A DNA stretch of 53,500 nt from Zygnema cylindricum. Taxonomy: Eukaryota; Streptophyta; Zygnematophyceae; Zygnematales; Zygnemataceae. Of the stretch, positions 22,784 to 38,557 are shown piece after piece. A program made the translations under genes and the position numbers. The notes under the pieces were generated by a model. That model was not told the DNA's origin, did not search any database, and was given only the letters and a program-made list of their open reading frames with translations. How positions within the stretch are numbered: the first letter of the stretch is position 1; each line of letters starts with the position of its first letter. The stretch is taken from NCBI GenBank assembly GCA_037447655.1, contig JBBHKE010000834.1:40001-93500 (forward strand), given 5' to 3'.

Positions 22784-22936
22784 TAAACTTTTCATGCGAT
22801 CCGCCTATCCCACTCTTGAAGCTAAAAAGTTAAAATACTTTACTGCACTGTACTGCTCTGAAGAATCATTTTCTATTCTCCCTACCAAGCTCATTTTCAA
22901 ACCTTGTCCTTGCTTTTTTTTTTTTTTTGTTTCACC

Positions 22937-26497
<3,561 letters not shown>

Positions 26498-26965
26498 AGT
26501 ATAATACTATATCTCTTAAAGTATAATACTATATCTCATTCATGTACTTCATTAGTTAATTCATGTATTTGTGTTTATTTTAGTACACACTCGTGGACTT
26601 TCGTTGCTGTTACGACGTTTTTTAAGTCCAAAGTTTTCACGGTGATGTCAATTTATCGATTCTACGAGCTTTAGTCGTTCTCGAAGTTTTTTAAAAAGGA
26701 AAAGGGAAGAGATTTGAAGCACCGTTTGTTAGTCTTTTATTGGTCGAAATGAAGTTTATAAGAAAATTGAGGTTCATTTTTGTACGCTTGTTACTTTGTT
26801 CAAAATTAATGTAGTCATATGGATACATTGTTGATTATTGATCTTCATTTTTAATGTTCTTTTATTTTATTGTGTTGATTTTTTTGAATGAGTTTTGTGT
26901 TATTTATAGTGTCACTTTTTTTTTTTTAGTGTATTTGTGACGGTTAACAGGGAGGTAGCTATTTA

Positions 26966-26999
<34 letters not shown>

Positions 27000-28453
27000 C
27001 TCATGTGAACCAAGTTCCCTATTTTGTCTTTTTCCCGTGATTTACGTAAGCTAGAAAGAAGTCATTTGTCGCATGTTGTAAAATCAATTGCTTTTTATTT
27101 TTATTTTTTATGCCAAAATTTATCATATGGAAGCAGTAATTTATTATTATGGCGCAATAGTCATCGCTATTAGTGGTAAACATAGTCAACAGTGTTTGGC
27201 ATTTTCTAAAAGGACAAATGCTCTGACAGGTCCGAATATTCGGTAATCCTGTTGGATATTCGGGGCATTCGGCAGACTTTATTATCAAAAACTGCGATTT
27301 GTTTTTTTTTTTTTTTGGTTTTGTTTATTTTTCTTTTGTTTCGTTTTTTGTTTCGTTTTTGTTTTGTTTTGTTTTGTTTTTATTTTTTTTTTGTTTTTTC
27401 GCTTTTGTCTTGTTTTCACAGGCTGGTTTTGAGCCGCGGCGAAAAAAATGCCCGAAAGAGGAAGCTTGGGACGGGCCAGGGTGGAAGGACGCTGGCGGAA
27501 AGCCTAAGCGAGGGAGGGGAGGGGTGGGAGGGAGGGAGGGAGGAAGGAGAAGGAAGAAGAGCTGCATGGGAAGGGAGGGACGGAGAGAAGATGGTGGGGA
27601 TCCGTAAGCCGTTTTGCCCTTGAAACCAAAATAGTGTTAAATAATACTTTTTTTGTTTTCTTTTTTTTTAATATCTTTGTCCTTTTTTTTATCTCCCCAC
27701 CAATCATTTCTACTCTAATAAAGGTTTGAAATAAAGACTTCTACCTTCTTGTAAATGGTCCTTAAGGGAGTGTCTCTCCTAGGGAGGAGAGGGAGAGGGA
27801 AGAGGAGGGAGGGTGGGCGGGAAGCAGGCGGGAGACAGGGACAGGGAGAGGGAGAGGGAGAGGAAGAGGGAGGGAAGGGTTCACGCAAGTTACATTTTAG
27901 AGAGGGTTTTGCTAACACATATATAAACAAAATCGCGGCCCGGGAATTACAAAAATAAACACTAAATATGGATGAAACGCAATGAAATATTATCACCATG
28001 TAATTTTCTCGGCCTTGAAACAATTTGAATATTAAATACAAGCAGAAGGAATCTCATATGCTCCTCACCTTCAACACTATTATAGAACTTTACATCTGTT
28101 TTTTCGGTCGAATATTCATAATAAAAACCAGTTTTAAACGGTGTCCTCTCTCCGATCATCTCTCATAACCTTTTTCTTGAAGACTTTAAAATTGAACTAA
28201 CTAAGACTTTTAAAATTGAATTAAGACCTTAGTTTTGAACTAAGTCTTTATTACTGAATTAAGGTTAAGTCAAAATATTCCTGTTAACAATTCACTGTAA
28301 TGGTTTCAATACTTATTATTTTAAGCAATGATTGCCTATTAAACATCTTCACATTACCACATCTTCGCTCTCTTTGTTTTTTATTGCCCTGCTGGTAGTT
28401 TTTCAGTTTTGGCCATGCCACCCCTTTTGCACCCCCGGACTAGGAAAAATTGA
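26498..28453. other. Intergenic, low-complexity rich
   Basis: The AOR-like 3' flank has a duplicated GTATAATACTATATCTC (about 26499-26537). Then come a T-run of about 29 (near 26969-26996), a GTTTTGTTTT/TTTCG tract (27299-27410) and GGGA/GGGAGA tracts (27520-27570 and 27780-27880). A GC-rich island at 27420-27510 after TTTTCACAG can be read as AGFEPRRKKCPKEEAW, which I do not recognise. No gene is called. Confidence 0.45.
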
Positions 28454-28821
28454 TTATTATTCACACGGATTTTTCACAAAAATAATACCAATATTAGGGC
28501 CTACCATGCACCCAAAACGTACTTTTTTACCTACTAATTTACTTCCTCTGTGTCGCTTTTGAGCCCAACTAAAATAAGCATTAAATTCCTTAAACTTTCT
28601 ACAGTAAAAAAGCCAATTTCCATCTATATCATCTGCCTCCTTAACAAAAGATAATCACAACTGTCTACAATCGTACTTCTCCGTACCGTTTTATCATTTA
28701 CTCTTTCCAAATCAAACGAGTTTCGTCATTATTGGGCGAATGTGAAATGTACGAGTCAAAAAAAGGTGAACCCCTAGATAGAGATTCCACCTCTGAATAA
28801 ACAAAAAATACACTACTGAGA

Positions 28822-29026
28822 GAGTTGAAAAATCGATGGAGTTGAAAAATCGATAGAGTTGAAAAATCGATAGAGTTGAAAAATCAATAGAGTTGAAAAA
28901 TCGATAGAGTTGAAAAATCGATAGAGTTGAAAAATCGATAGAGTTGAAAAATCGATAGAGTTGAAAAATCGATAGAGTTGAAAAATCGATAGAGTTGAAA
29001 AATCGATAGAGTTAAAAAATCGATGA
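28822..29026. repeat. 17-bp minisatellite, about 12 units
   Basis: Nearly perfect GAGTTGAAAAATCGATA units end just before the stop codon of LigB-like copy 2 at 29031 (downstream on the gene strand). The units are more uniform than in the 7-unit array of copy 1, which points to recent expansion. Confidence 0.9.
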
Positions 29027-29030
29027 AGTC

Positions 29031-31022
29031 CTAGATAGAGATTCCATCTCCGAATAAAAAAGAAGCACTACTAAATGACATCTCATGTTTGTGAAAAACT
29101 TTCCGAGCCGTGTCGTCACCGGCTGCCCCACCAGCCACATGGATAGGGAGCAAATGCTCCAAAGAGGGATGGGCTTTCCTTAAAAGGGGATTGTGTTGAA
29201 GATCTGCTCCAACAAATGGCAAGACTGTATGAGTTAGAAGACAGGAAGGGAGAGAGGTGGAGCAGGAGGGGATGGGCAGAGAGAGGGAGGGGAGGGAGAG
29301 GGAGAGAGAGGGAGAGGGAGAGGGGAGGGGGAGGGAGAGCGAGAGAGGGAGAGGGAGAGGGAGAAAAAGAGGGAGAAGGAGAGAGAGAAATACACCAAGT
29401 GTGGCACCAATAATGAGTCAAGATGCCAAAAATGTGGCTGGGTAACGGTGGTGCGAAAAAGTCATAGTCAAAGAGCAAAGGAACTGAACTCCATCTCGGA
29501 AAAGCGAGGCTGAGGTGTTTACCAAGAAGACGTTTTTCTCTTTCTTTGAAGTCCTTAGGCTCCACAACTGCCATCTCCAAGGCTTTGTCGAAAGGGGCCA
29601 CATAGTCTGCCACCTGGCATGTCAAACGAGAAAAACACATATGAGCACACGTGACGCGTTTCTTAACTTGTTTTTCTTTAAAAAAACCTAGAAGGAAAAA
29701 TAGCGAGAAAGCCTTGTGATGATAGCAGAATCAGAAGAAGTTTATGATGTTGTACAACAGATACGAGAATGCATGTTCAGTGACACAGTTTATTAGCTTA
29801 CAGTTCTTCGGTTGTAGAATCGGCCCATGTCTCGAAGATTATGTACAGCAGTTCCGCTTGCAACAATGAGTACTCCCTCATCTCTCAATGGTCGGAGGGT
29901 TTTCCCCAATGCAATGTGATCCTCCATGGATCCACCATCCAGCAGCGACAATTGTAACACCGGCACTTCCCCACCAGGTAACATCCACTTCAGTGGGACC
30001 CATGAGCCGTGGTCCAATCCGTGATCAGGATCTCCGACAGCCGATACATTATTATTGTACAAAAGCTGCATCAAAAAAAGAGACTAATTGTCGGTCTTTA
30101 ATCTGTGTTTTAAAGGCTGTAAATAAACTTGACGGACATGCATGAGAAAAACTAAAAAAAATCTTGGACAACTGTGAAAATCTCGGTTCTCAAGAAAACT
30201 CAGTAAACAACATTAACAGGAAATATTATGAGTCAAATTGTTTTGCCACTACAGCATTGATTGAAGTTGATAGTTCTTTAACCTTATTTTTAAGAATGTG
30301 AACAGACTAAAATTGTCCGTACCTGCAACAATCGATTTGCTACTTCTGGCGCTCCTTTCCCAGGATATTTGTAAGTGTAAAACTCCCTTGGAAAACCGTA
30401 GAAGTCGTAGATAGTTTGAGGAGTACTGGTAGTGTTAACTCTGACAGGCCTTTCCTCCCAATGTCCACTGACCAATAGAATTGCCCGCAATCCGTCAAGT
30501 TTGAGAACCTGTGAAAAAGACGACAAAAAGCAAAATCTAAATCTAAATTCCAGTTCACAGCTTTCTATAAAGGATAATTTTTTTCTCGTTCAGTAAAAGA
30601 TTCTCAGCAACTATACAAATTTGTGGATGAATGAGAAGAAAGCAATGCATAACAATGTTGTAAACTTCTAGAAAGACATTCAAATTCGAATCAATGTATT
30701 CCAGCGACATGAACGAAAATGAATTTAGTTTTAAGCTTACAACAAAACACTCTTTCAGTATCACGCAATAAGAGAAAATATTATTCCTGAAAAATGGCAA
30801 AAGCGCCCTTTGGATGCAGGAAACCAGAAGTCTGTAAATTTATAGTTTTCCAACATTTTTAGGCAAAATGCTTCGATACAACTAAAGCAATCATTTTAAA
30901 TTCAGCTGATAGCTTACCTGTTTCCCGAGCCTTTTCCAAAAATCAGAATCCTCGTTTTGCGTAAAACCTGAGACAGGAGATCCATGAGAGAGATAAAGCA
31001 CTGGAAGACGAGCCATAGCCAT
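29031..31022 (-). CDS. LIGB: LigB/DODA-type extradiol ring-cleavage dioxygenase, copy 2
   Basis: Exons in transcript order: 31022-30918, 30508-30323, 30065-29802, 29613-29523, 29203-29031. Lengths equal those of copy 1 and give 272 aa with no stop or frameshift. All the metal-ligand and landmark motifs of copy 1 are kept. I see three amino-acid differences, all in exon 3: Pro to Ser after NNNV, Ala to Thr in GKALRPL, and Ile to Thr at the exon end (RRI to RRT). The GAGCCGAAG to GAGCCTAAG change in exon 4 is silent. Splice sites are identical. The intact frame suggests the copy is, or was until recently, functional. It shares its upstream GTAC-palindrome DNA with copy 1, so regulation may be similar. 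Substrate unknown. The second Met (31016) is the alternative start. Confidence 0.9.
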
Positions 31023-31438
31023 TCACTACAATACTGATTATTTTCAAATATTCCTGCTTTCAAAACGAAGAAACGAAATTCAACGAAAAATAAAATTACG
31101 AAGAAGATATTTGGATTGTTGTAGTGATTCAGCAACAAAAAAACTTAGCGTATGCTGCAGATTGAATCAGAAAAGAATGGATGGTGTCTTGCAAGCCAAG
31201 AGTTTGTGATTTGTACTGACGGCAAGAAATTACAACCATCAGTAAAAGGCGGCGTTAATATTTTCAAAAAAACAAGAATCTGAAAGAGAATGTTGACACG
31301 AGCCATAGCTGTAGGAAAGCGACGGAAGCAAGCTTGAAGCAGCAGAGGCGGAGACAGCAAGGGCCAAATTGCTTCCAGAGGATTCGTGACAATTTCGTGG
31401 AGCTTTCGCGTGCAAAGGGCCAAAAGCGATGCTATGCT

Positions 31439-31476
31439 ACAGGACAGTACAGTACTGTACTGTCCAGTACAGTACT
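31439..31476. repeat. GTAC palindrome cluster upstream of LigB-like copy 2
   Basis: CAGTACAGTACTGTACTG followed by TCCAGTACAGTACTT; self-complementary. The paralogous cluster upstream of copy 1 lies at about 21981-22010 and is partly rearranged. Confidence 0.8.
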
Positions 31477-31618
31477 TAATGCATTTGGGCTGCATAGAAA
31501 CACACTACGGCGCTGTAATGTGCTGTAGTTCCAGATTTGGGAACGGTCTATCCGACCCTGTAGTTCCGAACGTGTGCGAGGTTTGGGACACGTATCAGAA
31601 TTCAGAAATATAACTGTA

Positions 31619-31816
31619 CACCGCCAATCGCTATTAGAGTCAAGGATTAAATAGCGTCAAAAAATAATTAGCGTTATTGATTCTTATTTAGTGCCTGAGA
31701 CGTGGCAGATTATGGTCCACGTCCTTAAATAGCGTTATTAATTATATTTCAGGTTTTGGGGTCAAAATTTAGGGGCACCGTATTAGCGTTATATACTCTA
31801 ATAGCGATTGGCGGTG
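31619..31816. mobile_element. TA-flanked CACCG-type MITE (198 bp)
   Basis: The left end is TA|CACCGCCAATCGCTATTAGAG and the right end CTCTAATAGCGATTGGCGGTG|TA. Only five bases separate its TA from the next element. Confidence 0.88.
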
Positions 31817-31823
31817 TACAGTA

Positions 31824-32324
31824 CACCGCGCATCGTAATTAGAGTAATGAATAAATTAGAGTAAAAAAAGAGAAAAAAATAATTAGAGTAATTTACTCTA
31901 ATTTATGTGATAGAACTGTTTCAAAAAGGAATTTACTCTAATTTATGCGGTGTACTCTAATTTGGCAAGTTAATATCCTCTACTGTAAATAAGGTATTCG
32001 TACAGAATCTGACAAAACGTACAGTTTATCGTCACTATGACGTTTGCCCTACGAGTTTTGTTAAAACGCAGTTACATGATAATGGCCTGTATTAAATCAT
32101 TATTTGTACTTTTTCATTTAAAAAAGTACAATTTTGCACGGTTGAAAGTCGTCCGTACTCCACACTATTTAAAACAAACATATATTAGAATTAAAAACGC
32201 TAATTAAACCTTACCTTAAATAGTATAATGAAAAAATTAGAATCATTTACTCTATTTGATGTGATAGAGTCGAAATTTCGAGCGACCGAATTAGAGTAAT
32301 TTACTCTAATTACAATTCGCGGTG
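31824..32324. mobile_element. Composite CACCG-type MITE with an internal second terminus
   Basis: The outer ends CACCGCGCATCGTAATTAGAG and CTCTAATTACAATTCGCGGTG are well matched inverted repeats. A further terminus TTATGCGGTG|TA lies at 31943-31954, and ATTAGAGTAA/TTACTCTAAT words recur throughout. It looks like one element with a nested or fused relative. TA is present at the left outer edge but not at the right (AAGC). Confidence 0.65.
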
Positions 32325-32967
32325 AAGCTTTCAGGCGTGCGAACGATTCGCACGGATGACGACAACTTCAGTCGTACAGCGACCGATTTTGCTCGAAAGC
32401 ATTATTTCGCTGAAATCTCCCCAAGCTCCTCGAGGGACATTGAGGAATGCCCATTTTTCGAGCGAAATATAATTGCACCTTTTTGATAGCCTATTCCCAT
32501 CGGAGCATTTGTAACTTTTTGCCCATTCTAATGATTTTCCCAAAACTCATCGGAAAACGGGTCTTGTTCACACCAAAATTTTGGCACGAAACTCCGATTG
32601 AAGGTCTCCTGTGATATGTCACACGCTTCGACGACAGTGGTTCAAAGTTGGACAGTTTTTTCGTGCGAAAATAATGAAATAGTCGTTCGGATGTTGTTTT
32701 TGCTTCGTCAGCTTTTGGGTTTACCGTTGGCATGTTTCAAAGAAAGACGCAACCTTAACCCGACTTCAATATCCTCAAATATTTTGGGGAAGTTTTATTG
32801 TACGGTTTTTCGGGAACTTCCGAGAACAACAAAGTCGGTGCTCGGAAAGCCGTACATTATTCGAACTCCCGCCTGTTGCGGAAGTTAATTTTTTCCGGTG
32901 GGAATAAGCTATGAGGATGGCGTTCCATCAGGAAATTTGTAATCGTACGACTAACTCTACGAGTTGG
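32325..32967. other. Unidentified sequence
   Basis: GC-balanced DNA with open stretches on both strands (for example 32331-32543 and 32491-32733 on minus) but no recognisable family. It might be an eroded gene or transposon interior. Confidence 0.35.
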
Positions 32968-32975
32968 ATTAATTG

Positions 32976-33695
32976 TAGTGTTGGGTATCGGGTAAATTCA
33001 TATCGCGATAATTTCAATATTTGATATATCGATTATCGATCGAGTAGACTCTGCCATATATCGTACCGGGACCAACATAAATCATCGCGATATATTTCAC
33101 GATATATAGTATTTTTTATATTTAGTATTTTATATAATATGTTGTTTTATCGAAAAAGACAAATTGTCTGATACGCCACGCACGACGTGATTTTCGTTCC
33201 GTTACTTCAAGGTAGAGGCAGCAAATTGTAACCGACGACAAATTACTAATTTTGTAACTTATATAATTACTTATTTAGTACGTACAAAACTTCACATACA
33301 AAAAGTTCACACTAATTTAGTGAAAGTATGATTTGATAATAAAATAATTTACAGACTGTTCGTTTCAAGCTTTCCGAAGATGTCGGATTAATCACATAAT
33401 TTGGACATGTCGAATTTTGAAAGCTTAAGGAATTTGATTTTTTTTCATTTAGGGAATTAGATTTGGAACTAGGGAAAGTAAATAATTAATTATAATGTGG
33501 AAATAAAGGTTACTTGTGGCCACATATTGATTTCATAATTTTTATAAGTTGGTTGGAATTAAATTGCATTTTTTTAAGTGTTAAAAATGTGAATCTTTAT
33601 TATTATTTTTATTAATTTTTTTTTGTAGTGAAAAAAATGTGAATTTTTATTATTATTTTTATTTCATTTATATTATTATTTTTATTATTATTTTT

Positions 33696-33753
<58 letters not shown>

Positions 33754-34066
33754 AAGTGTAAAAAATGTGATTTTTTAATATTATTTTTATTAATTTGGAG
33801 TAAAAGAAGTTAGTAATACCAACTACAATAGTACATAAGTAGAACCACTAGTACTAACAACACCACTAGTACTAGCACCACTAGTACTGATACTAGCTGC
33901 AGTAGCTCGAATAGTTATAAAAAACAAGAGAAGGAGCTTCGATATATCGCGATGCGATATATTGGCGATATATCTCGATATTTAGCTTTTCGATATATCG
34001 ATTATCGAGCCCCTAAAATTCGGTACGTATTGAATATCAGCAAGTGTTTCTCGATACCCAACACTA
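32976..34066. mobile_element. hAT-like non-autonomous element with 8-bp target duplication
   Basis: The termini TAGTGTTGGGTATCG and CGATACCCAACACTA are exact inverses. Flanking 8-mers ATTAATTG (32968-32975) and GTTAATTG (34067-34074) match at 7 of 8. The T-A-G terminus and 8-bp duplication are hAT hallmarks. The interior is ATATCG palindromes at both ends and AT-rich low complexity in the middle, including T56. It is the best-preserved copy of the family at 1224 and 2235; no transposase. Confidence 0.85.
33697..33752. repeat. T56 homopolymer
   Basis: An uninterrupted T run inside the hAT-like element, within a TTATTATTTTTATT-rich region. Confidence 0.95.
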
Positions 34067-34074
34067 GTTAATTG

Positions 34075-35280
34075 AGACGAGGTTCCATCAAACCACGTTT
34101 TTTAAAATGACTGGCACCAAGTAAACTACTATCCGATTTTGAATATCTTTAAAAATTTAAACACCTACAAATTTAACTTTAAATCTTCACTTGCATACCA
34201 TGTACATGCGTACCAAATAATCATACGATAGAACTTTTGTACTTTTTGCAGACGCCAGTCTTCTACGTCATCTCAATTTTTATAGTTATTGTTTTAGAAC
34301 ATAAAGAAAGTCTTTTGCCAAAAATAGTGAAAAAAAAAGAACGTTGCCAAAAATAGCGCGACCTAGGAGCGTGTCGAGATTCTATTTATTTATTTTAGAT
34401 TGCATTTTGAAAGGTACATATCATCTGCAAATTTTGTGAATTTTTGTTGGTTGTCCATCGTGACACGTAGCTTGATCGTCTTACGTGTCGCAATTCTTTT
34501 TTTTTGTAGTTGACAACCCAATGGGGTAGGTAGGTAGGTGGGTAAGTAGGTGGGTAAGTAGGTGGGTAAGTAGGTGGGTAGGTAGTTGGGTAGGTAAGTA
34601 GGTGGGTTGGGTGGGTGGGTGGGTAGGTGGGTATCGAAGTAGGTGGGTTTTCAGATATAGAGAAAAATGAAGCGAATGCTTCGCGAATGAATATCCGACG
34701 GTCAGTGTTACCACCCAGAACTTTGGAGAGTATTGGCAAGATCCTCAGTAATGTTGTTTCGCGTATAAAAGCAAAATAAGCGGTACGGTTTGGTACGGAT
34801 AAACACGGATTTCTGTAAACTACCCCACTTTTCGATAGATGGAACGCCACCTTGAGATTTTCATGTAAATTTCAAGCAAGAGTGAAATTAGAGTACTTTT
34901 ACCATTCCACTTGTTTACGCGTATGGTCTAATAACACTCTTTGATGAAAAAGCAATATGTACATGTGAATTTGCACAGTCGCGAGGGCTGCGGGCATAAT
35001 TCTGGACGTTTTTGACGCGTGTGTATTTTACAGTTCACATTGACTTCAAAAGCAAAGCAATAATTAATATTTTTGATACATGTGCCATCGCCCTTATACT
35101 CGAACAATAAGGTGAATACACTTGTTAAATAAACACTAACAAATATCGTTTGCCGTATTCTGCTTGAAAAAAAAAACTCATGTATTTGTAACATAGCGAA
35201 CTTACTTTGTATTTTTACACAGATTCTGTAAAAACTAATGTTTTTTTCAGTATTTTCTAAGTTTAAAACTTGTAAAATTA
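34075..35280. other. Intergenic; GGTAGGTGGGTAAGTA repeat
   Basis: No gene seen. A tetranucleotide-type array of GGTA, GGTG and AGTA units lies at about 34520-34641. The remainder is AT-rich unique-looking DNA. Confidence 0.5.
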
Positions 35281-35640
35281 AAGGAAAAGAATAAGAGGCA
35301 ATCTGCCTCTAACTCCTCTCTCAAGCCTCCACACTTGCTGTAGTCATTGAAGGATGGAGAGGAAGGATGGAGAGGGAGCTAGAGCGATGGCTGCCTATGT
35401 TGTGTAGAGAGATGCCTATGCTGTCTAGAGAGACAAACACTAGGTTTTGGTAGGTTTATCAAAAAAGGGGTTTGACGGAACCGAGGATTTGATCTTAGTA
35501 CCTACTATCCTTCAAAGTCGCCAGCAACCGTTAGCTTTGTCCTATAGTCTAGGACATGTGCTGAGATATATAGGGTGAGATATTTTTCTAAATTTGTAAT
35601 TGTAGAGAATTTCATTTAACAGTACGAATGGACTCTTAGC
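35281..35640 (+). repeat. Old copia LTR fragment, forward
   Basis: AGAGGCAATCTGCCTCTAAC, then GGGAGCTAGAGCGATGGCTGCC, then GACGGAACCGAGGATTTGATC follow the order of the younger LTRs (as at 44540-44720). The divergence is large. It is closest to the reverse-oriented old LTR at 36088-37006. Confidence 0.55.
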
Positions 35641-36087
35641 ACATAGATGTTGAAAAAGGGTATTTTATAAGGGAATTGATCATGACAGTGAGTGTTTTGG
35701 TTGCGCATAGTCACTTACGTCACTTTGTCAAAAATTGTATTCCGTGTGAATTGCTAATTTTATTATGACGTTCGACGTCCGCAATGTAATTCTATAAGGT
35801 CCATTCCCCCACATGATTCACAGGTTTAAAGTGAAACTCTATGAGATCCACCCCCACAGAATTTGCAGATCTAAAGAAGCTTATCTAGAAAGTGCTAACT
35901 CCAAGTTTATTCAAACCCAAATGAATGACCCCTTGAGAATCAGAACCCCAATACAGCTTCACCCTTCTGGAAGAAGACTTTTTATGTAGTCAGGTCCCCC
36001 ACAGAATGCTAAGTTAGAATATGAGTATTTAGACACATTCCCCCACTTTGACTTTCCCTTAGAAATGCAGTCACCTTGGCAGACAAA

Positions 36088-37006
36088 TGTAACTCTTAGA
36101 CCTCCATAAGTCCTCAGAGTAGGCAGCTCACACGAAGCCTCCTAGCATAACCACGGCCCCTTAGTGTTTCAGCACAAGAATAACCCACCTCGAAGACAAC
36201 ATTCGGACCGCCTTTCACTGTGAGAGGCAAGATGCCCAGTCGAGGCAAAAGAATTAATTTGCTCCCGAAGCAAGAAGTTATAAGGGTCAAAGTTGACCTT
36301 TTCAGATAGAGCTCTCGAGGAGAGGGTCCTATCTATGAAATTTTTCTAAGTCCGATCTCTCACAAACTCAATCTACTAAAGTACGACACCAATCATAATA
36401 TTGTATCGCATGTAAGAGCTGGTCGATTAGTTCTGCCTTTTTGTACGTCCATTGTACGACATGGCCAATAAATCGACACATGTCATTTTTGGATTCGATC
36501 TTGAAATCCTTGGGGATGTCGTATTCCAATATGTTTGTGCCACGTGTCATTCGATGTGACGTTGACCGCAAACCGCCGAAAAACTATTCCACGATCTCGA
36601 GATGCTTCGCGGCCGTTCGCTTAAAAAAGATTTTAATCGTAGGAGTCATAAATACTTGCGCGATATTTGTTTCGCCTTCGAAACAAATTGCGCGGTATCC
36701 ATTTCGCATATTCCGTACGCCGTACATTACAAACTGTTTCTATGTCTAAATATCTTGTTAAATGAAATAACCTACGTGTACAGATTTATCTAATTATCAA
36801 ACCCTATATCGGATAATTTTGATTCTAGTCTAATTGGTTAAGGCTACCGCCTAAAGGTAGTTTTGAAAGACGGTAAGTACCAGGTTCAAATCTTGGGTCC
36901 GTCAAGTTCTTTTTTGGTAAATCTACCAATCTAATGTATGTCCCCGTCTGGATAGCATAGGCGGCCATGGCTCTATCTCCCTCTCCAATTTTTAGTGACT
37001 GCGACA
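36088..37006 (-). repeat. Old copia LTR, reverse, truncated
   Basis: It begins TGTAACTCTTAGACCTCC, the inverse of an LTR 3' end, and runs through the equivalents of the younger LTR to GTGACTGCGACA, where element 37007-39342 abuts it. The left flank reads GGCAGACAAA, the same word that flanks the copia insertion at 44479. It holds the best-preserved tRNA-like module. Confidence 0.7.
36826..36900 (+). other. tRNA-like module in an old copia LTR
   Basis: It shows an A box (TAGTCTAATTGG, 36826-36837) and a B box (GGTTCAAATCT, 36883-36893). A D-arm-like hairpin is GTCT/AGGC with a 9-nt loop holding GG. An anticodon-arm-like hairpin is CTACC/GGTAG with a 7-nt loop. A T-arm is CCAGG/CTTGG around TTCAAAT. 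The spacer between the last two is long, as in class II tRNAs. No acceptor stem pairs, so this is not a functional tRNA gene. Confidence 0.65.
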
Positions 37007-37774
37007 TGAAACTCTGAGACCTCCATAAGTCCTCAGAGTAGACAGCTTCCAAGAAGCCTCTAGGATAATCCTGACCCATTTGTGTTTCAGCAAAAAATAA
37101 CTGCCACCGTGGAAGATAAAAAACCCTGACCACCTGCACCCCTGTGAATGGAAGACTCCCATGAGTCGATAGCAAAAAGAATCTCTGAATTTGCTCCCCT
37201 GAGCAGTAAGTAATGGAGGGTCAAAGTTGACCTTTTGTACACAAACTCTCTAGGAGAGAGGGTCCTATCTTCTAAATTTTTCTATGTCCTATCTCTCTCA
37301 TACACTCTATCTACTAATGTACGGAACCAATCAGAATAGAGTTCCGTACGCAAAAGTACAGTTGCTGGTGTACTTTAGGTACGGACATTGTACGACATGG
37401 CCTAAATGTCGACACATGTCATATCCGGATTTTGGTGCCATAATCTCCGGAGATTCAACGATCCAACGTAATTTCCCCACGCGTCATCCGATGTGGCGAT
37501 GGCCACAAACCGCCGAAATTTTCCTCCGCGATCTCGCCGCTAATTGCGGCCGTCCGATTAGAATCTAATTAAATCGTAGCTGTAATAAATACATTCGCGG
37601 TATTTGTTTCACGTTACGAGACAAATGCGCGGTATTGATTTTTAGTCCATACTGTAATCCGTACTTTATATATTACCGGATCTATGTATCCCGTAATCTA
37701 TTATAGTTAAATGAATTATCGTACGTATACATATTTAATTAATTATCAAACTATATACTACGTAACATTAATCT

Positions 37775-37855
37775 TAGATTTAACGGCTAAGGCTAGCAGC
37801 TATTTCCTGTCTGCCGGCCGGTAGGTACAAGGATCAATTCCTGTCGCCGGCACAT
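37775..37855 (+). other. tRNA-like module, deleted copia 3' LTR
   Basis: AACGGCTAAGGC, then TGCCGGCCGGTAGG, then the B-box-like GGATCAATTCC and GCCGGCA. The downstream stem (TGCCGGC with GCCGGCA) is complete; the upstream stem is weak here (CTAGCAGC in place of CTACCGGC). Confidence 0.55.
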
Positions 37856-38109
37856 ACATTTTAAATAAATAAACGTTAACGAATATAAATTTCCCGTAAA
37901 CATCAGGATAGCCTAGGTAGCCATCGCTCTAGCTTCCTCTCCAATTTCTCAGTGACTGCGACAAGTTTGAGAGTTGGAGAGAGAAGTTAGAGATAGACTG
38001 CCTCGGCTTCTTTATTTCTTTTCAGACCTAGAAAATAATTAAAAACCATTAGTTTCTACACTCCCCTTATTTTCTAGTCAATCTTTAATTTCACACCACA
38101 CTTCTCTCT

Positions 38110-38557
38110 TCAAAAAATTAGCTTAGGGGAAGGCACAGGTTTGGTCATCATATCCGCTACCATCTCACTATCTGGTCTGTACTCTAAACTGATTATTTTG
38201 TTTTCTACTTTTTCTCTAACAAAGCCGAGTCTGATGTCCATGTGTTTGGCTTTAAAATGATATTTAGGATTGGCAGAAATAGCGATTGCTGCCTGATTAT
38301 CACAAAATATTTTCTGCACACCACTCTTAAGGTGACCAAGCTCACCAAGCAAAGACTTGACCCACATCAATTCTTTTACAGCAGAGCAAGAGGCCATATA
38401 CTCATCCTCCATGGTGGACTGAGCAATAACCTTTTGCTGTTTGCTACTCCAACAGCAAGCCCCATCACCCACATATAATACATATCCAGAAGTGCATCTT
38501 CTCATCGGAGCATCACCATAACTAGCATCACTCCAAGTAGTGATGTCAGTATTCTCC
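38110..38557 (-). pseudogene. Copia pol fragment (RNase H)
   Basis: The minus-strand frame contains the RNase H core: SDASYGDAPMRRCTSGYVL, QSTMEDEYMAS and CDNQAAIAISANPKYHFKA, then HMDIRLGFV and the usual copia tail MVADMMTKPVPSPKL. It stops early at 38110, where the sister elements read on for ten residues. The upstream RT and everything else is deleted, so it cannot act. Confidence 0.85.

Larger units (their letters stand above)
28454..31548. repeat. Segmental duplication, copy 2
   Basis: Direct repeat of 18849-22081, about 9.6 kb away. It lacks the MITE found in copy 1 at the equivalent of 31440 and has a longer minisatellite. Past GAACGGTC (31541-31548) it continues with TATCCGACC, whereas copy 1 meets a family A MITE. 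Confidence 0.92.

Noticed and set aside
27252-27623. Open frames across 27420-27510 with a possible acceptor
   Set aside because: The flanks are TTTTG and GGGA simple repeats. The peptide is unrecognised and has no partner exons nearby, so it is noted only within the intergenic entry.
36826-36900. True tRNA gene call
   Set aside because: No acceptor-stem pairing, no standard anticodon loop (position 33 is C), and it lies within an LTR repeated several times.
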